This document shows positions 52,477 through 63,860 of a stretch of 64,000 nucleotides of DNA, one piece after another. Positions within the stretch are counted from its first letter, which is position 1. Every line of letters begins with the position of its first letter. Origin of the DNA: Cliona cf. orientalis (lineage: Eukaryota > Porifera > Demospongiae > Clionaida > Clionaidae); assembly GCA_963930775.1 (NCBI GenBank), contig OZ005689.1, forward strand, positions 28,346,044-28,410,043, read 5' to 3'. Under the pieces are notes generated by a model that was not told the origin of the DNA, ran no database searches, and was given only the letters and a program-made list of their open reading frames with translations. Position numbers and translations under genes: made by a program.

Positions 52477-52936
52477 CTGCACACGTGAATAACTACATTG
52501 TCATCAGTAGTTACATTATAATACTATTATAACAGAATAAATATTAATGATGATAGGTATAATAACACACTATATACATGTATTAGTGTGGCTTACGGCG
52601 AGAAGGATAATATGTGACCCGCTATGATAAAATCGACCATTTGCAAGAAAACTAAATTTTGCAGGACGGGGTTCAGAAGTCGCCGAAACTTTTTTTTTTC
52701 ATTTTCTTTTTTTTGTCATATTATGAAAGTATGATCTTTTCTCTGTTCATTCATAAATTTTTACTGCAATACAAGGTTGTTTGACTACTGTAATGATCGG
52801 GAGAAAAAAGGGACTCTGTTTTAGCTAGCTACGTGCACGAACTTACAGCGATTATCAATCAATAAAAATCTACAAGCAGCGGGCAGTCTCCATGACGATA
52901 CCCGCGCTTTTAGTCGCATAGTGCATGCAAGCAGCT

Positions 52937-53912
52937 ATGGCTGACAAGGTAGCTCGAGCGCTCAACCTTCTCGGTGCTGATCAAGATCTGTTCAACTCGG
53001 CCGACGGCGACGCTCTCCTGGACCTCATCGATGAGTACCTGGACGATTCTGGAGGTATTGCCCCACCCTTCAACCCAGCCCGTTAATTATGTAGCATACC
53101 ATCACAATAATGAATGATTGCTATGTTATGCTATGCTATGCTATGCTATGCTATACTATACTATACTATACTATACTACACTACACTACTATGTAGACCT
53201 AGATGACTCTGTAGCAGCATCTAGCCCTGCTCCTCCAGAGGTAGCCGACAACCCAGGTTCTCTTGAGGTGGAGAGCAGCCTCGGCCAGCTGGATGATGAT
53301 CCCGAGGAAGAGCCAGCGCGTGCAGACCCGACAGCAGCTGAGATCGTGCAAGCTGGAGTTGCTCAAGGCCAGCTGGATGCGACGACTGTCCCGATTGATC
53401 AGCGAGATCTGGATGTGACAGAAGAGCAGCTTATACAGGAGTTCGTACGAGATGGCTGCAAGTGTGACCTTGGTCCAAGCCGCACTCCTTGCTCTTCGTC
53501 CATCACCGTGGATCACTTGCGAGCAGTGCGCTGTCAGATGGCTGACCTGACCCATGACGAGTTGGACTTAGTTGTCATGGGTCAAGTGATGGCAGGTTGC
53601 TTTTCGTCGGCGACGTTCCGGAAGGAGGAGAGAAGTAGATCCTTCACCATCTTCCATCACAATGGTGCAAGGATCTGCCAGAAGACCTTCCTGTTCCTCC
53701 ACACCATGGGCTACGGGCGCTTCAAGGCAATCAAGGCCAGCTTTGTGGCAAACGGAGTGCTACCTCGTGTCCATGGCAACACAGGGAAGAGCAAAAGGAA
53801 GGATAGGCTGACTCTGAACCAGATCCAGGACGTCGTTCAGTTTGTCATGAACTATGCTGGTATGTGTATAGCTGTAGAGATCTGTGTGTGTGTGTGTGTG
53901 TGTGCGCGCGTG

Positions 53913-53949
<37 letters not shown>

Positions 53950-53954
53950 ATGCA

Positions 53955-53995
<41 letters not shown>

Positions 53996-55705
53996 ATGCA
54001 AAAGAGAGAGAGCAAGTGTGAAACTGAGCAAGATTGCACTACTCCTATACTCGTGTGTGTATAATTACTCCTTCTCGTAACTTACCAGACTCCAATGCGA
54101 TGCTTTTGCCTGGGAGAGTACCTGGATACAAGGACACAGATGTCAAGCTCCTCCCCTCCAGTACCACGAAGCACACCATCTGGGAGCAGTACATCCAGGC
54201 AGCGGCAACCACCTTGATGAGGGCTGTGGCATACTCAACCTTCACTCATCTCTGGCGACAGCTACTCCCCAATATGATAGTGATGAAGCCGATGAGTGAT
54301 CTGTGTTGGGTATGCCAGCAGAACAGCACTGCCATCATGCGTTCTGCGAATCGGCCTGATGAGGAGAAGAAAACAGTAAGCACAGTAGACAGTGCATGCA
54401 TACTAATGCATCAATGTATCACAAGGTGGGCATTAATTAAAGTATACAAATGCATGGTTTTATGTCATGCAGACCCTCAGACAAGCTGAGCTCCATCTTG
54501 TTGACGTGACGACGGAGAGGTCCGTTTATCAAGGAGCACTGGAGAAGGCCAAGTTGTCGGTGGTACCCTACTTCTCCCCGGATGGCACCTTCTCCCCACC
54601 ACCACCAGCATGCAAGCGACCACCCAACGAGACACCCATCTCTGCCCACTACAGTTTCGACATGGCGCAGCAGGTGTTCTACCCCAACGACCCTCTCCAG
54701 CCCGGCCCAATGTACTTTTTAACACCACGGAAGTGTGCAATATTTGGAGTATGCTGCGAGGCCATTCCCCGACAAATCAATTACCTCATTGATGAAGCTG
54801 TCGACATGGGGAAGGGCTCCAACGCCATCGTCAGCATGCTCCACCACTTCTTCGCACACCACGGGCTGGGTGAGGAGAGAGTACACCTGCACGCCGACAA
54901 CTGTGGTGGGCAGAATAAGAACGCTACCATGGTGCAGTATCTGCTCTGGAGGGTGATGACTGGCCAACACAAGGAGATCACGCTGTCATTCATGATTCCC
55001 GGCCATACTAAGTTCAGCCCCGACTGGTGCTTCGGACTCCTCAAGAAGAAGTACAGGAGGACAAAGGTCGGTGGTCTGACGGACTTGGTCGGGGTCGTGA
55101 ATGAGTCAGCTACAGTGAACGTCGCCCAACCTACTGGACGGGAGGATGGGAGTGCTTTGGTGACCACGTACGACTGGCAGGAGTACTTCAAGACCTTCTG
55201 CACAAAAGTTCCTGGAATAAAGAAGCTCCACCACCTTCGGTTTGACTCAGCACATCCAGGCTGCATCCTCGTGAAGGAGAAAGCTGGGTCAACCGAAGTG
55301 AAGAGGTCAATTCTGAAGGTCCAGTCGTGGTCACCGAAGGCCGATTAACTGCCTCCTGTCCTACCTCCAGCAGGTCTCTCCAGCAAGCGGCAGTGGTACC
55401 TGTACGAAAAGATACGGGAGTTCTGCCCGGAGAACTTCAAGGACGTCACGTGCCCTCGGCCATTCACTCCACTGGAGGGTTTATCTCCTCCTCGCTCCCC
55501 ATCTCCGGCACCACCACCACCACCACCAAGCTCGTCCACTCCTCTTCCAACTGGTACCACTGCTGCCACAGCCACTGCCACCACCTCCACCTCCACAGCT
55601 ACCGCCACTGATATGGACGAGCCTCCTGCCAAGAGAGCACGGCTCTGTAGAGCTTGTCGGCAACCAGGGCACAATGCTCGGACATGCCCTAGTAACACAA
55701 AATAA
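52937..55705 (+). CDS. DUF7869-type putative transposase with C-terminal zinc knuckle (766 codons, one in-frame stop)
   Basis: Exons 52937-53054, 53197-53859, 54089-54375 and 54473-55705 join in frame through GT..AG introns. The N-terminus is acidic. Exon 2 has Lys-Cys-Asp-Leu and Phe-His-His-Asn. Exon 4 carries the core: [13 protein letters not shown], then [13 protein letters not shown] and Gly-Arg-Glu-Asp-Gly. The Asp, Asp and downstream Glu/Asp are candidate RNase-H-fold catalytic residues. A Pro/Thr/Ala-rich linker leads to a Cys-x2-Cys-x4-His-x4-Cys zinc knuckle (55643-55690). A TAA at 55346-55348 lies between core and linker in the same frame, so the full-length protein needs readthrough or this copy is newly dead. 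I recall the family as an uncharacterised Pfam domain in metazoa and oomycetes; transposase function is inferred from the terminal repeats. Confidence 0.8.
53118..53192 (+). repeat. Pentanucleotide microsatellite in intron 1
   Basis: The run changes stepwise from CTATG units to CTATA and then CTACA units. The truncated copy has the inverse of the same series at 1150-1200, so the gradient predates the split of the two copies. Confidence 0.85.
53877..53998 (+). repeat. (GT)n microsatellite in intron 2
   Basis: A long GT run interrupted by GCGCGCGTGCATGTG and GCATGCATGTGCGTG. In the truncated copy only a short CA run remains (469-490), and similarity ends there. Confidence 0.9.
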
Positions 55706-56475
55706 TTTTGTTTACATTTTTATTCTCACTCCCTCTCTCTCTCTCCTCCCTCCTTTTTTTTATAACAGCAACACTTTACCTTTGTTGTTGCTGCTGTTGT
55801 ATGTTGCCGTTGCTGTTATAGTAGATAACCACTAAGGATCACCCCAGGCTCTTCAGAGTCTGCCAGGGTGCTCAACAAACCTGCCAACAAGAGATCATAC
55901 TATAATGGCGCTTCTAGAGAACGAGCGCTACATGTAGTACGGTACCCAGACTTAGTGCGCTAAGAACTAGGAAACTATCACTCTAGCTTTAATAACAAAA
56001 TCGCTAGAAGCGAGTCCCAAAAATATTAATCGACTTTCATCCCCCCCCCCCTCCCCCCACGGCTTCACGTTGAAAACTGAGTACCACCCAAGCCAAAGGA
56101 CTGTTGAACAAGCAGTAATACGAACAAGCGTACCTTTCAGAATGTTTGTTCTTGCCACTTTCTTTCTTCATTGCCCTCTCGAACTTTTCCCGGCAAATCC
56201 ATTAAGATTGCTAACCACGCGGTATGATACGGAGCGTATACGGAAACATTGAACGTTGAGCTATATACGTATAAAACGCTCCGTTTCTCTAAAAATTGTA
56301 AACTTAGACACGGGTGACCCGTGTACAATTTTTTGGCCATAACTCGGCTTAGGAAAATTTTTAGAGCCTGGCTCTTTGACGGTTGAACTCTACAGTAAAT
56401 TCTGCGTGGATCCATACCCAAAACGCGAATTTCATAAAAAATTGCAAATGGTCGATTTTATCATAGCGGGTCACA

Positions 56476-57533
56476 TATGAAATAGTATGTACTATGCTTG
56501 CTCAGTGCAGTTAAGGACAGTCACCGTTTGTTGCGCGCGCGCCCGACTACGAGCCAATTAGCGGTCTTGTAACGTGACGTCATTCCATATCAACCGCATA
56601 CAAGCCACGGCGGAAAGGCCGCACGATCGCAGTTTTAGCCTCGAAATCGCCGCCGAATTCTTGCCAGACCCCTAAACATTCGTTTAATTTTCCGTCTCTA
56701 CTATCAAACGACTCTTTGCCAAGCTTAAAGCTGTTCTACAGGAGCGATTGTTGCCTTAGTTTGTCAATCGGCCATTAGATGCGAAAACGTTGGCCGCCGA
56801 ACCACCAATTTTTGTCATTTCTGTGGTTAACTCTTCAGCTATAGCACTTATCCACTATCGCTCCGATAAAAAACTTAGAGCACCTTTAGTATTGTCTACA
56901 TGCTGGTTAAGGTCGGGATACAAGGGGTTCTTCCCCTCTGGCGAACTCGATTTTTACGTTTGGAGGGCGTGACTTCAGAAGCTCCTCCTACTTAATTGGT
57001 TTGTTGTTTGCGGTTACTTTTGTGTTAAGGGGATAGTACTAGGATTGAACTTTCATATGAGCACCATAAAGACAGCACTGCATGTTCTAATACTTCTAGA
57101 ATAAGCTCTCAATCTAGGTTAAAAGGAGTAAATAAATTTACTGGTGACATACCTTAACTGCACTGAGTGGGAGATGTTGGGCCTACATAACCTTCAATGC
57201 AGTGCCATGTGGGAATGGGGAAATGCAATTTCTTGAGGAATACCCTGGGCCCAAACCTCCACCCCACCCCCCCCCCCCCCCAAATATATAAATGAACATG
57301 GATGACAGTGTTTCAATGACGCACCAATATACTGTTCCCCTTCTAACAAAAATTATTGCTATGTACAATATAACAAAGGCATTCCAATTTCTCAATGCTG
57401 CTTACACAGTACGTTTATATTTCACCATGTTCTTGCTTGATATCGGCACTGACACCGTTACTAGCATTGGTACTGGCATCGGCATCAGCATAAAGCTTTC
57501 CTTTGTCTTTTGAAGGCTGTGTACAAACATGAA
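56476..57533. other. Spacer without recognised gene
   Basis: The first half is GC-richer (56530-56800) with no lasting frame. A C-run (57267-57281) lies further on. No gene or terminal repeat is identified. Confidence 0.4.
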
Positions 57534-58332
57534 TTATATTTTGTTGACCACCACTGTATAATTATGCATATCAATACTATTAATACTCTCGATACAATCA
57601 ACAAACTCTCCCGAGTGGTAAAATAAATGACTGACATTACCCAAATCAAATTTCACCTTGTGTGACTTCTTGTGGACTTCACTACGAAGTGTTTCTACAT
57701 CACGGCTCAGCCTTGAAACATCCTCTCGTAATCCCTGCAGAGTAGCAATCATATCTGGATTCTAATAAAATAGTAATCATCGATCAGCTATGCAGCATTT
57801 TATGAACTTACATCAAATCATTGCTCATAGCCACCATAGTATGATGATGAGTCAGATGGAGTAGGTGATCTGCTATAGGCAAATGGTGTAATGGCTGGGG
57901 GAGGAGGGGGCGGAGTAGGCTGATAGAAGCTATAGGCTTGGTATTGACTGCTGTACATATCCGAGTAAGATGGTCCTTGGTCCGACTTCTGTACATTCTC
58001 AGACGACATGGGATCCGAATATGCCTTTCTCATGGGAGGTTGTGAGGGGGGACTAAAATTCGGTTGAGATTTTCGTGTTGGTGGATCAAACTCAACCTCC
58101 ATCAAACCATTATACGAGTCCATTTGAGACAATATCTCATCTGATGACTTATCATCTTCCTCTTCGAGAGTTATCTGGACACATATGTATTATAGTCATA
58201 ACATTACTCATGTATATAATACCTCATTTCCTTTAGTCTCAATTGATTTTAGGAGATATTTACTGGTCTCGTACATATTTGATGACATAGCCTTTTCTTT
58301 AGCCTTAGCTTTTTGCCAGGCTTCACTGCGAG
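57534..58332 (-). CDS. Host-like gene exons: coiled coil plus Pro/Tyr/Ser-rich region
   Basis: One exon (about 58332-58222) reads Ala-Arg-Ser-Glu-Ala-Trp-Gln-Lys-Ala-Lys-Ala-Lys-Glu-Lys and ends Gly-Asn-Glu before a GTATTAT donor. The next (after TGTCCAG, 58173 down to 57818) has an acidic start (Glu-Glu-Glu-Asp-Asp-Lys), a low-complexity Ser/Tyr/Pro region with a Pro-x6 run, and ends Gly-Gly-Tyr-Glu-Gln then a stop. A further exon-like piece (after TTTTATTAG, 57762 down to about 57660) is a short coiled coil (Leu-Ser-Arg-Asp-Val-Glu-Thr-Leu-Arg). The stop conflicts with simple joining to that piece, so either two isoforms exist or my boundary is wrong. Composition suggests a nuclear or RNA-associated disordered protein. 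Family unknown. Confidence 0.45.
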
Positions 58333-58745
58333 CAGCCTACATGTACATACATGCACACAATGGACTTACACATGTGGGCATCAATGCTCTACAACTATAA
58401 CAAATGAACACTCCAACATAGTGTCCAAGATCACTGGTGCTTTTAGAGTTTATCACACATTGACATCCTTGCCAAAAGCCACCAGAATAACTATAGTGAT
58501 ATTGTGGTTGGGCATTTTGCTGTTTCATAAACCACATCAACCATAAACATTAATGGCCTATAAAAGCAGTACTGTGGCACTCACTCCAATGGCATGACAT
58601 TATTCAAATTAGAGAATTGCATACCAGGATTTTCAGGTCCGTTGTCCGTGCACTTAGTGCACATGTCCACCTTTGAGACTATCTTTCAATGGTACAAATT
58701 CCATTCCAGTTGTGTGCGTGCAACTCAGTATTCGGTGTTGTGAGC

Positions 58746-59611
58746 ATGGCGGGCGTCCACATCACTCCTGTACAAGTCGCCGGGAATAATGGAGCTGGAG
58801 TGTCGGTGACTGTAAATAGCTGTATTCCTCCGGGTAGTTCAATGGCTCAGAGTCAATCTGGTCCATAAGTTGCTGTGCCTCGTAGAGGTGTGACCATAAC
58901 TCCCATCCAGTCTTCTCAGCCAAAGCCAATCATCATTGCAAAAGCACTTCTCAAAGCTGCCAGTAAGAAACAAACTGGCAAAAAAGCTCAGTCGGCAGCA
59001 AAAACCTTCGTTCTGAGGGCCATCAACGCTTCAACAGTGACTACCTGTTTCCATCTGGAGTAGAAAGCAGGTCGGTGAAGAAATTATCAAGGGTGATTTT
59101 TGATGTGGGATATCTTCAAGGAAGTAATGTCATAACTATGAGAAACAAAGAAGACATACAGGAGCTCTGGTGTAATTTGCGAAGGGGTTCAAACATGGTC
59201 ATCTGGTGTGATGGATTGCTAGTCCAACAGAGCAAGACAACTGAGAAGCGGCCGTCACTGGACTCGGATTCAGATGATGAAGCTCAGCCCTCAACTAAGA
59301 AAACAAAGAAAGAGGAAAAGGATTCAGCTGTAAAGAAATGTATTGCAGATTTGAATGCTGCTCATAAGGAGAAATATACTCCTATGCAATACCAAATATG
59401 GGCAGAAATGAAATCTGGCGGATTGCATGACAGCATGACCATTTCTCCAGCGACTTCAATGTTTGAGCGTGCAGGGGGGACGACTCCAAAGAAGCCAGCT
59501 AGTAGTAATGAGCCAATGTCACATGCTATTTGTCAGCTCGCATCAGCCATTACTTCAAACACACCGTCTGCCAGTACTGTTGCTGGCAGGGTTGGAGACA
59601 GTCCAGCTTAA
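58746..59611 (+). pseudogene. Remnant of an expanded sponge/cnidarian gene family, disrupted
   Basis: The start at 58746 (Met-Ala-Gly-Val-His-Ile-Thr-Pro-Val) is followed by an in-frame stop at about 58866-58868. The same frame then continues (Val-Leu-Arg-Ala-Ile-Asn-Ala-Ser) to a second stop near 59064. The coding signal moves to another frame at 59075: Phe-Asp-Val-Gly-Tyr-Leu-Gln-Gly-Ser, then Val-Ile-Trp-Cys-Asp-Gly-Leu, Tyr-Thr-Pro-Met-Gln-Tyr-Gln-Ile-Trp-Ala-Glu-Met and Ser-Gly-Gly-Leu-His. I recognise these blocks from an uncharacterised, high-copy family in sponges and cnidarians. The intronless, broken structure suggests a retrocopy or dead transposon gene. Function is unknown. Confidence 0.5.
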
Positions 59612-59769
59612 GTGATCGAAAGCAGATCTAAGTGCTACCGACAGCTAGCAGAGTTAAAGAATTTAATGGAATCAGGTCTGTTGTGAATACACTTCTGAAA
59701 GGTAAGCAATAATGGATGCACTACACAAATTGAAGGGAAAGTAACAAAAAAGCATGAATCGTTGATTAT

Positions 59770-60821
59770 TTACACACTGTTTAAATTTATAAGATGTAAA
59801 CCACAACGTGAAATGTGTCCAATGCAATCTTGTGTATCAAGCATACCAAAATTGCATGCTATCATTGCTCTGGGTGCAGAGCATACTTGAAACAACTTGT
59901 GATTTTGTTTTATAATGCATTTTATTTGGCTGAATACCCCTTCAGTTGGGTTCAGGTCAGGAGAATAGGGAGGGAGATAGAGAAGCTTAGCTCCAGATAC
60001 CTCCTGCACATGGTGGATGCTCGCATTGTCCATGACGACAACGGACCTTGGGTTGATGTTGTTGAAAGGCAGGAGAACAGGAAGAAGATAGCTTCTCACA
60101 AGTTCTGAAAATCCTTGGCCGTCTACTGTTCCTTCTGTAACGTAGACATCATGGATGCCCTCCATGGACATGATTGGGATTGCAGAATAGCGAACACCTC
60201 AAACAAGTAGTCGATGATCTATAAGAGGCATACCTCTCAGGCTATATCCATATTTACGGATAGTATTGCGGCCATCACATCCAGTCTAATCCAGCCAGAT
60301 CAACATCGATGGATCATATATAGAGACCTCTGCCATAAATCGACCCCTACAGACTTCAGACTGCTATAGTGCCACATGGTGTATAGCTTGTCTTGTGCAA
60401 CCCATGTATCTCAGTGTTCTACAGATTGTCTACAGAATGTGGCTTTGCTCACATAAACTCCAAATATTTTGACCAATTCACTCTTTAGTTCAAATAGATA
60501 AATACCAGGATTAGCTAGTATCAGCCTCAGTAGAATTATTTGTTCAAATTCCCCGAGGAGTCGCTGCTGGCCATTCTTATGTGCTCTGGGTCTCACATCA
60601 CCACTACGATAGAATAAGGCCACGTACCTCCTGACTGTGCGCTCTGACACGTGCAATAGAACTGCTATCCGCAACGGAGATCGACTGTGGGCGAGGTATA
60701 GCCAAATTATTTGCCATCTTAGATCCAGGCTGTACGGATTCGGCATACTGTAGTTGAAATCGACTGTCCGTTCAAAATTCCAAATTTCGGTGCCACCCGT
60801 TTTAAAATACCACGCATGCAC
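59770..60821 (-). pseudogene. Tc1/mariner-like transposase, decayed
   Basis: The N-terminal piece (60821 down to 60411) has two helix-turn-helix units: Leu-Arg-Ile-Ala-Val-Leu-Leu-His-Val-Ser-Glu-Arg-Thr-Val-Arg-Arg, then Leu-Lys-Ser-Glu-Leu-Val-Lys. The C-terminal piece (60171 down to 59770) has the DDE core: [10 protein letters not shown] (second Asp) and [12 protein letters not shown] (third acidic residue). Between them a Trp-Leu-Asp then stop (about 60270) marks the first catalytic Asp. Several stops and a frame change separate the two pieces. I found no convincing terminal inverted repeats. Confidence 0.8.
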
Positions 60822-60829
60822 GTTGATTG

Positions 60830-61260
60830 AAATTTAATCCACCGGAAAACGGACCTGAAAATTCCGGTACACATTCATGATCCATACCTGAGCTTGAGGA
60901 TCACCAATTTTCCTTTTTTTACACTTGTTTTGGGGGCTATAGAGTAGCATAATAGAAGTATGAAACATGTGACCAGATAACTTCTACACCATTGTAGTGT
61001 TCTCCTCAGCATACCAAAGGCATGTCGGCCCAACTTTGATGTGGGAATGGGATAACACAAAAGCTTTGATGTTGCTACAGGCTCCATCCACACCACACCA
61101 TCCTATTATGCCTGACTGCAGTGGTGCAGGAATATTCCTGCACTGTACTACACTAAAACAATGTTCAGAGTATACCCCTACTGAGCACCCACATAATATG
61201 TACCAACATGCTCACCCTTAACCATACTATCAAAGGCAGCTGATAAGGTAACCTAATTAG
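60830..61260. other. Spacer with interspersed repeat copy 2
   Basis: 60993-61115 matches the repeat at 50911-51062. A Lys/Arg-rich exon-like piece on the minus strand ends with CTCAG|GTATGG near 60887. Otherwise there is no gene. Confidence 0.4.
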
Positions 61261-61265
61261 CACAG

Positions 61266-61970
61266 CAAATTAACATGTTTACACTCACCAGACTCTGCCC
61301 TGGATGGCTTTTCAGGGGTATCTCTTCCTCTTTGTGCCATGCAAGGTCTTGCTTGGCAACTTGCTCGCAATTGCCTTCTTTTGAGTGCTCTTCTTTTTGG
61401 GTGTACCTTCGCTTGAGCTACTACTTTTTAGGGGAAATATCCTTTTTGGAGGAACTGCCCTTTTTTGGAGTCTTCTTAGAAGGTACACTCAGCTCTTTCC
61501 TTTTGAGTTGATGCTGGTGTACATGCACCACAGTAAAATCTGATTCCTTATGGCTATCCTCTAGGGAAGGCAGATCAGTTTAACAGTGACAATCACTTGC
61601 AAAATAGCAGGCCTTACCATCATCAGTGGTGTCAGAGTCTGAATAGTTCTGCTTTCCATTTCAATTTTTGTCCCTGCATGAACACATTATTGTACACTTT
61701 AATTTAGGGTTGGAGGTCAGAAATTCACCATCCCTGGCATATGTACATTGCTCCACCCCCTCCCCCCAAAGCCAACTGGTATGGACAAATTAAACTTATA
61801 AATGTACATGTACCTGATCCAACAATGGTTGATTTATATTTCCCTCTACCCTCCCGTACCAACATCACCCCTTTGTAATTCCTGCTCCTCTGATGAACGA
61901 CGCAGTATCTGTTTCATCGAGACAACAGAATAAGAATTGAAGTCGACCCATTCTACCAATGCGTACTGGT
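61266..61970 (-). CDS. Exons of a basic nuclear protein, BEN-family-like N-terminus (partial)
   Basis: The exon at 61970-61869 (after TTTACAG) reads Tyr-Ala-Leu-Val-Glu-Trp-Val-Asp-Phe-Asn-Ser-Tyr-Ser-Val-Val-Ser. I associate this start with BEN-type proteins of early animals. A later exon (about 61561 down to 61450, after CTTCCCTAG) is Lys/Ser-rich (Val-Pro-Ser-Lys-Lys-Thr-Pro-Lys-Lys-Gly). A third Lys-rich stretch ends at GTCTG|GTGAGTG (61266). Frames between these pieces are not fully resolved. If related to the BEN remnant at 39.1-39.8 kb, this would be the N-terminal half of another family member, with its DNA-binding part missing here. Confidence 0.35.
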
Positions 61971-62197
61971 CTGTAAATTTTCCATATTAAAAATTTTTGA
62001 TAAACATGAATAAGTAAGTTAGGTTCTACCTACCATTTTTGGTGTCTTCCTTTCTTTTTGTGATTTGCTGTTTGGTTGCCCTTGCGGGTGCATAGGCCAT
62101 TCCTGGTAGACTTTTGAACACCGATCCAGCAAGAAATATTGAAAGCGAGCTCATGTACCTGTCTAGCTAGCTCATTAACAGGCAGTGCAATTGCACA

Positions 62198-62789
62198 ATG
62201 ATTGGGCCACATGTAATGAAGGACCCCGCCCCCGGCCCTGGCTTTGGAAGCGATCATAGCGTTAATGAAATGGCCACTAGTTCAGAAGGTGACGCATCAT
62301 CCCAGAGCTTGATGTCCAGCGAGATCAGTGATTGTTTGTCCAGTGAGATCGGCTTGTCCAGTCAGAGTGAGGAGATCAGTTCGTCCCGCGAAACAGACAG
62401 CCAGTGTTCCGAGAGTAACAACTGTTTTGTCATACACCACAGCGTTGAACAACCTTTGTTTCCTGGATCAGATATCAGCATATTCCAGAGCCATTTGCTT
62501 CTCTATCAGTTTCATCTTAAGCATGGTTTAACCACTGAAGGGTGCATGGAGCTTTTGACGCTCCTTAAGATGCATATGCCGATGAGCGACAATCTTCCGA
62601 GTTCATATACTCTGAAGCAGCTTTTTGCTGCTTTATTTCCTAATTTGATATCTAGCATTCACTATTACTGCTCTCGTTACCACTGCTATTTAGAGAAGTC
62701 CGTATCTTGTTCCAGATGCGTAGGTGAATCTACTGTAGACTCATTCGTTTCAGTACCTCTACAAGCCCAAATAAAGCAGAAGATGGAAG
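62198..62789 (+). CDS. Tnp2/CACTA-type transposase N-terminal exon
   Basis: The exon opens at 62198 and ends at ATGGAAG|GTAAGCC (62789). After a Ser-rich acidic region it shows Phe-Pro-Gly-Ser-Asp-Ile-Ser-Ile-Phe-Gln-Ser, then Leu-Leu-Tyr-Gln-Phe-His-Leu-Lys-His-Gly-Leu-Thr. A zinc-binding stretch follows (Tyr-Tyr-Cys-Ser-Arg-Tyr-His-Cys.. Cys-Ser-Arg-Cys) with Val-Pro-Leu-Gln-Ala-Gln-Ile-Lys. I know this order from the N-terminal part of metazoan proteins with a Tnp2-like (EnSpm/CACTA) transposase domain. The catalytic exon is not in the 1.2 kb that follows, so the copy is truncated or continues beyond a long intron. No CACTA-type terminus was found. Confidence 0.5.
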
Positions 62790-63284
62790 GTAAGCCAATA
62801 TACAACTACACACTATTTACACAATGTATTATGACTGAGATGACTCATTCGTACCTATTGCAAAGGCACAAATCACATTTTCCCTCGTCAGTGGGAGTGG
62901 AAATTCTTAAAGGCGCCTGTAAAAGTCTTGATAATGGTGTGACTTGTACCTTCGCAATAGCTGCAAGTTAGCTAGGATCAATAACCCACATGATGCAAAC
63001 TTATCAGCCTTGCCTAGTGTTTATTTACCGTGTGGGCAAGTGCAGCTTATGGCTTATGGCTTATAGCCTACATGTCTTTTTAATGCTCTCACTGAAAGTA
63101 CGTGCATAGAGGAAGTCCCCCACACTTCTTACTTATGGCCTACCATGTAAACAGACACCCACTGTACAAGTTGGATAACAGGACAGCTACATGTATTGTC
63201 TTTATAGGTACTCACAAGAGGTATATATACCCATTTCTATCTTCAATGCAATTTCTTGTATGTTGACGTCAAATTATTTTCAAT
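62790..63284. other. Intron or spacer
   Basis: No coding signal beyond a short open continuation. A CTTATGGCTTAT direct repeat occurs at 63046-63066. Confidence 0.4.
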
Positions 63285-63707
63285 ATGGCGGGTAATTTTC
63301 GGGGGTATTAATTTTCGCGGAAAGTCAGAAAAGGACTTTAAAATTAATTTTATGGTTTTAAATTTCGTGATAGCAACCCAGTCAAGGGCGTGGCACTGCA
63401 TAGACGATGTGTGCAAATACACATGCTTGATCTTGCTCGCAATTTTCCTTGCCACGAAGCCGCATCTGAAGAGATTTGGACAAAAGAGCTCGGGAAAAAA
63501 ATAATATTCGTATTGAGGACACCATTAGCTGGATGACAGTGGCTGCTATTGCTTGCTAACACTGCAAACAGCTGTCCATGCTGCCATGATTATTTTTACC
63601 ACGCTCATAGTCTATCCAGAGATTAAATTTCCCGAGTGGAAATTTTCGTGATTGCCAAGTCAACCATGAAAATAAGAATTAGCACCCCACGAAAATTACC
63701 CACCATG
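63285..63707. mobile_element. MITE with ATGGYGGGTAATTTTCG termini
   Basis: The left end ATGGCGGGTAATTTTCGGGG and the inverse of the right end, ATGGTGGGTAATTTTCGTGG, form an imperfect inverted repeat of about 35 bp. AATTTTCG/CGAAAATT motifs recur inside on both strands. It is non-coding. Superfamily is not assigned, as no clear target duplication was found. Confidence 0.65.
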
Positions 63708-63860
63708 TGATAGACAGACAGCTAATAGTATCGTGGTATTCATTATTAATTTTTTCCCAATTATAGATCTAGCTGTTTGGACCTCATTACAGCAGTGCTT
63801 TCGATGACATATAGTTCCTGGCGTTATCCAAGATGTATATGATGGTCAAGCATATAAGAA

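Larger units (their letters stand above)
52613..56475 (+). mobile_element. Complete TIR transposon with DUF7869-type transposase, 3,863 bp, TA target
   Basis: Perfect 34-bp terminal inverted repeats (52613-52646 and 56442-56475) begin TGTGACCCGCTATGATAAAA. TA flanks both ends (52611-52612 and 56476-56477). The single gene inside has four exons (52937-55705). Introns 1 and 2 hold large microsatellites. The left-end element at 430-1690 is an inverted truncated relative. The terminus TGTGACC and the TA target are shared with the MITE at 4289-4952. Confidence 0.9.

Noticed and set aside
53760-54064. His/Thr-rich and Cys/Val-rich frames over the GT repeat
   Set aside because: Pure microsatellite translation inside intron 2 of the transposon.
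56040-56060. C-run as a regulatory element
   Set aside because: A simple homopolymer near the 3' end of the DUF7869-type transposon. No further signal supports a function.
61275-61511. 78-codon plus-strand Phe/Leu/Ser-rich frame
   Set aside because: The minus strand at the same place is Lys/Ser-rich with splice-like borders and explains the composition better.
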